From: Variovorax sp. PBL-E5
Lineage (GTDB): Bacteria; Pseudomonadota; Gammaproteobacteria; Burkholderiales; Burkholderiaceae_C
Length of the DNA stretch: 64,000 bases
Assembly: GCF_901827185.1 (NCBI RefSeq)
Contig: NZ_LR594671.1
Coordinates: forward strand, 4,092,001-4,156,000
Direction of reading: 5' to 3'
The position numbers and the translations under genes were made by a program. Below are positions 54,794-62,300 of the stretch, piece by piece (the first letter of the stretch is position 1; each line of letters starts with the position of its first letter). Below the pieces are notes generated by a model. The model saw only the letters and a list, made by a program, of their open reading frames with translations. It had not been told where the DNA came from and searched no databases.

Positions 54794-55387
54794 ATGTCCG
54801 ACAATCCACGCATGAGTGCACCCAGTCCCGACGCCGAACTGATGGCGCTGATCGATCGCGTTGGCCATCGAGACGAAGCGGCCCTTCGCCTGCTCTACGA
54901 CCGCACTTCCCCCAAGCTCTTCGGCCTCGCCATGCGCGTCGTGCGGCAGCGCGAGTGGGCCGAGGACGTGCTGCAGGAATCCTTCCTGACCATCTGGCGC
55001 GTGGCCGGCGACTACCGCGCCTCGCTCAGCCCGCCGCTGGCCTGGCTGGGCCTGATCGTGCGCAGCCGATCGCTCGACCTGCTGCGTCGGCGCACGGCCG
55101 ACCGGGCGCAGCTCACGCAGGAATTCGACGACGTGATGGCCGAGACTTTCGAATCGGATGCGACCAATCCGATGGACAGCGCCGATGCGAGCGAACAGGC
55201 CTGGGCGCTGCACCAGTGCCTGAGCCAGCTCGAGGGACGTCAGCGCGAGGTCGTGAGCCTGGCCTATCTGCGCGACCTCAGCCACAGCGAACTGGCGCAG
55301 CAGCTCAAGCTGCCGCTGGGCACCGTCAAGACCTGGATCCGGCGCGGCCTGGAGAAGCTGCGCACCTGCATGCAGCGATTCGCGTGA
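54794..55387 (+). CDS. ECF-type RNA polymerase sigma factor (SigK/RpoE-like)
   Basis: A 197-residue alternative sigma factor. Region 2 is clear (LYDRTSPKLFGLAMRV, then WAEDVLQESFLTIWR) and region 4 has the helix-turn-helix (DLSHSELAQQLKLPLGTVKT). The next gene is an RskA-type anti-sigma, as in the SigK group. The ATG at 54794 is used; an internal ATG at 54812 is possible, and neither has a good ribosome binding site. Target genes are unknown; the SGNH hydrolase downstream may be one. Confidence 0.92.
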   Translation: MSDNPRMSAPSPDAELMALIDRVGHRDEAALRLLYDRTSPKLFGLAMRVVRQREWAEDVLQESFLTIWRVAGDYRASLSPPLAWLGLIVRSRSLDLLRRRTADRAQLTQEFDDVMAETFESDATNPMDSADASEQAWALHQCLSQLEGRQREVVSLAYLRDLSHSELAQQLKLPLGTVKTWIRRGLEKLRTCMQRFA

Positions 55388-55394
55388 GGACCGC

Positions 55395-56144
55395 ATGAAC
55401 CTGTCCGCCCATCCCCGACTGCTCGAACTGCTGGCCGCCAGCCATGCGCTCGGCACGCTGCGCGGCGGCGCGCGGCGCCGCTTCGAATCCATCGCCCGCG
55501 AGCAGGCGCCCGTGCGCGCGGCCGCGCTGGTGTGGCAGGGCCGGCTCGCCAGCATGACCGAGATGCAGCCGACCGTGGTGCCCGATGCCGCCGTCTGGGT
55601 GCGCATCCGCAACCTGATCGAGGCCGAGCAACAGCAGCAGGCGCTCTCGCGCCAGCGCGAAACGCCGGCGCCGCAGCGCGCTGAGGGCGGCTGGCTGCGC
55701 AGCCTTGCGCTCTGGCGCGGCGCGGCAGCGGCGGGCGCGCTCGCGACCGTCGCGGCCGTGGTGGTCGGCGTCAACCTGAGCGAGCAGCTGCGCCATGCGC
55801 CGGCCGTGCAGTACGTGGCCGTGCTGTCGGACGACAAGGCCGCCGCCTCGATGCTCGTGACCTTCGACCCCAAGAACCGCCAGCTGGTGCTGCAGCGCGT
55901 CGGCAGCTACCAGGAAGGCAGCGACAAGTCGTTGCAGCTCTGGGCGCTGCCGCCCGGCGGCGCGCCGCGCTCGCTCGGCGTGTTGAGCCATGAACAGGCC
56001 CTCAAACTCAAGGCCACGGAAGCCGACGTGCGTGCCGTGCCGGCGCTGGCGGTGAGCCTCGAGCCGCGCGGCGGCGTGCCCAGCGAACGCGGTCCGACCG
56101 GGCCGGTGCTCTTCAAGGGCCCGCTGATCGAGAAGACGCTCTGA
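55395..56144 (+). CDS. Anti-sigma-K factor RskA family protein
   Basis: A 249-residue membrane anti-sigma factor. The N-terminal domain (ELLAASHALGTLRGGARRRFE) resembles the zinc-free anti-sigma fold that grips the sigma factor. One transmembrane helix covers about 108-126. The periplasmic RskA domain (about 135-249) includes LQLWALPPGGAPRSLGVL. It starts seven bases after its sigma partner. The signal that releases the sigma factor is unknown. Confidence 0.9.
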   Translation: MNLSAHPRLLELLAASHALGTLRGGARRRFESIAREQAPVRAAALVWQGRLASMTEMQPTVVPDAAVWVRIRNLIEAEQQQQALSRQRETPAPQRAEGGWLRSLALWRGAAAAGALATVAAVVVGVNLSEQLRHAPAVQYVAVLSDDKAAASMLVTFDPKNRQLVLQRVGSYQEGSDKSLQLWALPPGGAPRSLGVLSHEQALKLKATEADVRAVPALAVSLEPRGGVPSERGPTGPVLFKGPLIEKTL

Positions 56145-56146
56145 CG

Positions 56147-56881
56147 ATGAAGACCGCGATCCGTCTGGCCGCGCTGGCGCTGACGCTGCTGGGGGCGTTC
56201 GCGTCGCAGGCGCAGACCGCGACCGACGCGCCTCCCTCGCCCGCGTACCTCGCAGCCCAGACCCGCTGGCAGGGCGAGCTCGCCGCCTTCGCGCGCGCCG
56301 ACCAGAAGAGCCCGCCCGGCAGGAACGGCGTGCTGTTCGTCGGCAGCTCCACCATCCGGTTCTGGACCCACGTGGCGCAGGACTTCAGCCGGCAGCCGGT
56401 GGTCATCAACCGTGGCTTCGGCGGCTCCACCATGGCCGACTGCAGCCTGTTCGCGCACGAGCTCGTGGTGCGCTACCAGCCGCGCGAGGTGCTGGTGTAC
56501 GCCGGCGACAACGACCTCGCCGAAGGCCGCACGCCGATGCAGGTGCTCGAAAGCTTCGCCAGTTTCGCCAACACCGTGCGCACGGAACTGCCGGACACGC
56601 GCATCGCCTTCATCTCGGTCAAGCCCAGCCCTTCGCGCGAGAAGCTGATGCCGCAGATCCGCGAGACCAACCACATCATCGAGGCCTACCTGAGCCGCCT
56701 GCCCAACAGCGAGTACATCGACGTCTTCACGCCGATGCTCGACGCCGACGGCCGGCTGCGGCCCGAGCTCTTTCGCAGCGACATGCTGCACCTCAACGAC
56801 GACGGCTACCGGCTCTGGCAATCGGTCATCGGGCCGCATCTGCCGCCGCCCGCGATGCAGGCCGATGCCGCGGCACGGTAG
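56147..56881 (+). CDS. Secreted SGNH/GDSL-type hydrolase
   Basis: A 244-residue esterase-type protein with a signal peptide (cleavage near ASQA). The SGNH blocks are visible: FVGSSTIRFW with the nucleophile serine (about 67), GFGGSTMAD, AGDNDLAEG, and DMLHLNDDGY with the catalytic Asp/His. Family members deacylate lipids or cell-wall and polysaccharide acyl groups. It starts two bases after the anti-sigma stop, so it belongs to the ECF operon and is probably under its control. Substrate unknown. Confidence 0.88.
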   Translation: MKTAIRLAALALTLLGAFASQAQTATDAPPSPAYLAAQTRWQGELAAFARADQKSPPGRNGVLFVGSSTIRFWTHVAQDFSRQPVVINRGFGGSTMADCSLFAHELVVRYQPREVLVYAGDNDLAEGRTPMQVLESFASFANTVRTELPDTRIAFISVKPSPSREKLMPQIRETNHIIEAYLSRLPNSEYIDVFTPMLDADGRLRPELFRSDMLHLNDDGYRLWQSVIGPHLPPPAMQADAAAR

Positions 56882-56887
56882 TGGCCC

Positions 56888-58000
56888 TCAGGCCCTGCTC
56901 CGCCCTTCCCACCAGAGCGTGGCCCGCGCGACGCCATAGAGCCACGTGAACACCGCGCCCAGCAGCAGCACGTCGCCCCACCAGGGCCGCACCGTCTGGC
57001 TGTCGCCGTAGAAGGCCAGCACCGACAGCACCGCCACCAGGTGCGCGCAGAACACCGGCAGCGACGCCGAGCCCATCGCTTCGAGCCAGCGCAGGCGCGG
57101 GATGCGCTGCACGAAGCCCGGCCCGAAGCGGACCACCAGGATACCGAGTGCCACCAGGTTGACGATGCGCAGCGGACCGAGCTGCCACTTGTCGAACAGC
57201 AGGTTGCGCTGCACGTCGCCGCCGAACGGTGCCTGGCCATTGATGCCGTGATGGCGCCAGCAGATGCCGTAGACGGCCACGGCCATGGCCAGCGCCAGCA
57301 GCCAGCGCGGGAACCGGAACGGCCGTGCGTCGGGCGCGTTGCGGCTCGCGCCCATCCACAGCCCGACGAACCAAAGGAACTGCCACGCGAAGGCATTGAA
57401 CGCGCCCATCTCGTGGAACGGCACCGGCAGGCCCAGCCAGCGCGCGGCGAGTTCGTAGAGCCACTCGCTCAGGCCGAACTGCGCCAGTCCCCACAGCGTC
57501 GCGCTCGCCACCATCACGCCGGTCCAGCCATGGCGCAGCGCGAAGGCCAGCACCCACGGGCTCATCAGCATGAAGAAGATGTACATCGGCAGGATGTCGA
57601 GCAGCGCCGGCTCGTAGACCAGCAGCAGCGAGTAGACGAAGGCCTTGTGCGGTTGCGCGAGGTAGTACGACAGCAGATTCTTCACCGCCGGCTGGTCGAT
57701 GTGCAGTCCGACCGCCGTGATGATCGTGAACAGGAACAGCAGCGTCGCCGCCTGGCACAGGTAGATCTTGAGTGCCCGCCGCCAGAAGGCGCGGCGCATC
57801 GCGTCGACGCCTTCGCGATAGGCGCGCCGGCTGTAGACCAGCCCGGCCATGAAGGCCGACAGCAGCACGAAGCCTTCGGCCGCCGAGACGAAGCCGATGG
57901 GCTGCCCCATCGGATCGGTCAGGCGGCTGGGCAGATGGGTGAGCGTCATCAGCACGAGCATGAGCCCGCGCAATGCATCGATTTCCCAGTAGCGCTTCAT
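56888..58000 (-). CDS. opgC: OpgC-family membrane acyltransferase
   Basis: A 370-residue inner-membrane protein with about ten helices. The beginning MKRYWEIDALRGLMLVLMTL and the SAAEGFVLLSAFMAGLVYS segment are typical of OpgC, which adds succinyl groups to periplasmic glucans. AGGGG precedes the ATG at 58000. It follows a glycosyltransferase gene by 37 bases on the same strand. The likely substrate in this genome is the cyclic glucan of NdvB or an osmoregulated glucan; this is inference. It ends six bases from the convergent SGNH gene. Confidence 0.88.
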   Translation of the reverse strand: MKRYWEIDALRGLMLVLMTLTHLPSRLTDPMGQPIGFVSAAEGFVLLSAFMAGLVYSRRAYREGVDAMRRAFWRRALKIYLCQAATLLFLFTIITAVGLHIDQPAVKNLLSYYLAQPHKAFVYSLLLVYEPALLDILPMYIFFMLMSPWVLAFALRHGWTGVMVASATLWGLAQFGLSEWLYELAARWLGLPVPFHEMGAFNAFAWQFLWFVGLWMGASRNAPDARPFRFPRWLLALAMAVAVYGICWRHHGINGQAPFGGDVQRNLLFDKWQLGPLRIVNLVALGILVVRFGPGFVQRIPRLRWLEAMGSASLPVFCAHLVAVLSVLAFYGDSQTVRPWWGDVLLLGAVFTWLYGVARATLWWEGRSRA

Positions 58001-58037
58001 CGACCCCTGCGCGTCGGACAGTGATGCGGTTCGGCGG

Positions 58038-59279
58038 TCAGGCGAGTTGACGAATGGCATCGACCACGACATCGCCGTAGTGCTTCCAGGTGTAGGTGGC
58101 GGCGTGCTGCACGGCGGCCTCCCGCATCGCCGGCAGCGCCTGCCGGTTCTGATTGAACCAGGCCAGCTTTTCGGCGATGGCCTCGGGCGCGCGGATCGGC
58201 ACCAGGAAGCCGGTGCGGCCGTCGATCACCAGATCGTCGCCGCCCGTGTTGGGCGTGATGACCACCGGCAGCCCTTGGCTCATGGCCTCCTGCATCACCA
58301 GCGCGCGGCCTTCATAGAGCGAAGGCAGGCAGAAGACATCGCAGCTGCGCATGAGCGCCAGCACCTCGGCATGCGGCCGGCCTCCTTCGTGCGTGAAGCC
58401 GTCGTACTGGCGCCGGTAGAAGGCCAGGTCGGTCTGCGGCGCACCCATGACGATCAGCTCGATGTTCTCGCCCTTGAGCAGGCGCATGGCCGCGAACAGG
58501 TCGGCCAGCCCTTTGCGCTGGCCCATCGAGCCGACGAACAGCACCCGCAGCGCCCGCGCGGGATCGTCCGGCGGCCGCGCTGCGCCGCCGCGCGACACCG
58601 GCGAACCGAAGGGCGACAGAACCCACGCCTTCTGCGACGCCCAGGCCGGCAGCGAATCGGCCACGAAGCGGCTGGGCACCACCACCAGGTCGGCCAGTTC
58701 CAGCTCCTGCGTCTTGCGGTCCAGCTTGGCCTGCGAGTCGGCGATGCCGCCGCCCAGCGTCTCGGCCCATTCGGGCACGCGCTGCATTTCCTCCTGCATC
58801 AGCCGGCGGCCCGTTTCCCAATAGGAGATCGGCAGGTCGTAGACGCGCTTCAGGCCCAGTGCCTTGGCCGCCCGGAAGGTGTCGAGCGCGGCGTCCTCGT
58901 AGGTATAGACGGCGCCCAGCCGATGCCGGCGGTGCAGCCCGGGCAGCGACTTCGCGACGAAGCGATCGAAGTCGCGGATCACGCCGTCGATCGAGGCGAA
59001 GCCTTCCTCGTGCCGCAGCCAGTGGTTCCAGCCGGCCTTGCCGCAGACCGCGCGCGCGACTTCGCGCCACGGATGCTGCAGGATCTTTTCCGGCGGCAGG
59101 TCGAACTGCCGCCGCTGGAGCTCCCGGCGAAGCCCGCCCGGCAGCAGCTTCGCCGCCAGGCCGTGCGGCGAGGCGGCGAGCGTGGTCGCGAACCGGGCCA
59201 GCATGTCCGCCCTGTCCAGGGCGTCGAGCATCGCGCGGACGTTCTGGTTGCCCGCGGGATGGCTGAACAGGAGTTTCAT
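58038..59279 (-). CDS. Glycosyltransferase family 4
   Basis: A 413-residue GT-B enzyme. MKLLFSHPAGNQNVRAML at the N-terminus is short of the usual glycine loop. VLFVGSMGQRKGLADLFAAM opens the donor domain, and LYEGRALVMQEAMSQGLPVV carries the EX7E-like motif. No membrane helices or signal peptide. It is upstream of opgC in a two-gene unit, which suggests a glycan that is later acylated. Donor and acceptor are unknown. Confidence 0.88.
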   Translation of the reverse strand: MKLLFSHPAGNQNVRAMLDALDRADMLARFATTLAASPHGLAAKLLPGGLRRELQRRQFDLPPEKILQHPWREVARAVCGKAGWNHWLRHEEGFASIDGVIRDFDRFVAKSLPGLHRRHRLGAVYTYEDAALDTFRAAKALGLKRVYDLPISYWETGRRLMQEEMQRVPEWAETLGGGIADSQAKLDRKTQELELADLVVVPSRFVADSLPAWASQKAWVLSPFGSPVSRGGAARPPDDPARALRVLFVGSMGQRKGLADLFAAMRLLKGENIELIVMGAPQTDLAFYRRQYDGFTHEGGRPHAEVLALMRSCDVFCLPSLYEGRALVMQEAMSQGLPVVITPNTGGDDLVIDGRTGFLVPIRAPEAIAEKLAWFNQNRQALPAMREAAVQHAATYTWKHYGDVVVDAIRQLA

Positions 59280-59365
59280 ACCGATCGATCATAGTGGAGC
59301 GATCCTGCGCATCAGGGGCCTTGGCGTCGAGTTGCGCTACGCTGCGAGCCCGAAGGAGAAGACTG

Positions 59366-62300
59366 TTGAAAACAAGAACGACGATGCGTGCGCTGGCCAC
59401 TGCCGTGCTGACCCTGGCCGCCCTCGGCGCCCATGCGCTGCAGATCACCAGCCTCACGCCGCAGGGCGAAGTCGCCCGCGTGCGGCAGGTGGTCGCCAAG
59501 TTCGACCAGGCCGCCGTCAGCTTCGGCGACCCGAAGGCGCCGGCACCGCTGGCCGTGAGCTGCAGCGACGCACAGGCCGGCAAGGGCAACGGCCGCTGGA
59601 CCGCCGACCGGCAATGGGTCTTCGACTTCGAGGATGACCTGCCGCCCGGCGTGCGCTGCACCGTCACGCGGGTCGCCGCCTTCAAGTCGGCCTCGGGCTC
59701 CGACCTGAGCGGCCCCGAGCGCTACCAGTTCAGCACCGGCGGCCCCTTCATCCGCAGCTGGCAGCCGAGCTACGGCAAGATCGACGAGCAGCAGCTCTTC
59801 ATGCTGCAGCTCAATGGTCCGGCCACGCTCGACAGCGTGCGCGACAACGTGTGGTGCGCGGCCGAGGGCATCGGCGAGCGCATTCCTGTGCGGCTCATCG
59901 AGGGCGAGCAGCGCGCGGCATTGCTCAAGTCCCTGGGCCTGGACAAGCAGGCCGAGAAGGCGCCGCTGCGCTTCGTCACGCTGCAATGCAACCGCACGCT
60001 GACGCCGGCCAGCCGCGTGCAGCTGGTCTACGGCAAGGGCGTGGCCACGCCCTCGGGCGTGCCCAACACCATCGAGCGGCGGCTCAAGTTCGAGGTGCGC
60101 GAGCCCTTCGCCGTGTCCTTCACCTGCGAGCGCGAGAACGCGCAGTCCGCCTGCCTGCCGCTCAAGCCGCTGGTGCTGCGGTTCAACGCGCCGGTGTCGC
60201 GCAAGCTGGCCGCGGCGATCACACTCAAGGGCGGCGACAAGCTCTTCAAACCCAAATTCGACGACGACGGCAACGCGCCGCCCGACGACGACGCAGTGGT
60301 CGATTCGGTGAGCTTCCCGCCGCCCTTCGCGGAACAAGGGCAGTTCAGCATCGAGCTGCCGCCGAAGTTCCAGGACGCATCGGGCCGCGCGCTGGCCGCA
60401 CCCGACAGCTTCCCGATGAAGGTCGCCACCGGCGCGATGCCGCCGCTGGCCAAGTTCGCGGCCTCGCCCTTCGGCGTGGTCGAGCGCCTGGCCGAACCCG
60501 GCGGCGTGGCGCTGATGCCGGTCACGGTGCGGCGTGTCGAGACCGCGCTGCAGGTGCAGGCGCTGACGCCGGGCAAAGTCAGCGACATGAATCCGAAGAC
60601 CGACGCCGAGATCATCGCGTGGTTCCGCAAGGTGCGCCGCTACGACAGCAACACCACGATCTCGCGCAAGGAGGCGGCGCGCGACGTCAAGGCCGCGCTG
60701 CCGAAGGTGATCGACAAGGACGATGCCGACGACATCCAGACCCGCATGGTGTCGCTGCTCGGCGGCCAGGGCGGCGTCAGGACGCTGGACATGCCCAAGT
60801 CCGAGAGCGGCGACCCGCGCCCCTTCGAGGTGATCGGCATCCCGCTCACGCCCGGCTTCCACGTGCTCGAGATCGCGTCGCAGAAACTCGGCGATGCGCT
60901 GCTCGATGATCGTTATGGCAGCGGCCGCACGATGTACGTGCGCACCACCGCGCTCGCGACCAACCTCGCAGTGCATTTCAAGCTCGGTCGCGAGAACGCG
61001 GTGGCCTGGGTCACGACGCTGGACAAGGGCCAGGTGGTCGCCAATGCCGCCGTGCGCGTGTCGAGCTGCGACGGCAAGCAGGTGGCCACCGGCACGACCG
61101 ATGCGCGCGGGCTGGTCGAGCTCGCCGGCATCTCGCCCAATGCGCCGGGCTGCCCTGGTGCAGCCGACGAAGATGCCGACGACAGCGGTGGCGGCGCCTA
61201 CTTCGTGAGCGCCCGCGCCAAGGACGCCGAGGGCGTGAACGACCTGGCCTTCACCTGGAGCGACTGGCAGCGCGGCATCGAGCCCTGGCGCTTCAACGTG
61301 CCGACCAGCCTGCAGCCCGAGCCCGACCGCATCGCGCACACCATCTTCGACCGCACGCTGCTGCGCGCCGGCGAGACAGTGTCGATGAAGCACCTGATCC
61401 GCACCCAGACCCGCACCGGCTTCGGCCTGCCCGACACGTTGCCCGAGACGCTGGTCATCACGCACGTCGGCAGCGGCCAGCAATACACCCAGCCGATCAA
61501 GTGGCGCAAGACCGCGACCGGCGGCGAGAGCGGCGAGAACACTTTCGCGATCCCGCCGGCTGCCAAGCTCGGCGTCTACCAGGTCGAGCTGCGCAACGGC
61601 AAGAACGGCGCTGACGCCGATGCCGGCGAAGGCGGACAGCGCAGCTACGCCACCGGCGAGTTCCGCGTGGAGGAGTTCCGGCTGCCCGTGCTCGAAGGCC
61701 GCATCACGCCGAGCGACAAGAAGCCGCTGGTGGCCGCCACGACACTGCCGGCCGATGTGCAGGTCAACTACGTGGCCGGCGGCGGCGCGGCCAACCTGCC
61801 GGTGCGTGTCTCGGCGATGGTGCGCGGCAAGAGCCTCGCCTTCGCCGACTTCGATGCCTTCAGCTTCTCGCCGCCGACCAAGGATGGCACCGTCGCCACC
61901 GACACCGGCGATGCGCCCGCCGTCGGCGATGACGCGCGCGTCATCGCCGACAAGCTGCCGCTCACGCTCGACCGCAACGGCGCCGGCAAGCTCAGCATCG
62001 ACAAGATCCCGCTCGCCAAGGCGACGCCGCGCGAGCTGCTGCTCGAAGCCACCTACGCCGACCCGAACGGCGAGGTGCAGACGCTGAGCAGCGTGCAGAC
62101 GCTGTGGCCGGCCTCGGTGATCGCGGGCGTGAAGACCGAAGGCTGGGTCTCCACCAGCCAGAAGCTCAGGTTCCAGGCGCTGGCGCTCGACCTGTCGGGC
62201 AAGCCGCAGGAAGGCGTGACGCTCAACGTGCGCGCCGTCGCCCGCATCACCACCACCAGCCGCAAGCGCATGGTGGGCGGCTTCTACACCTACGACAACA

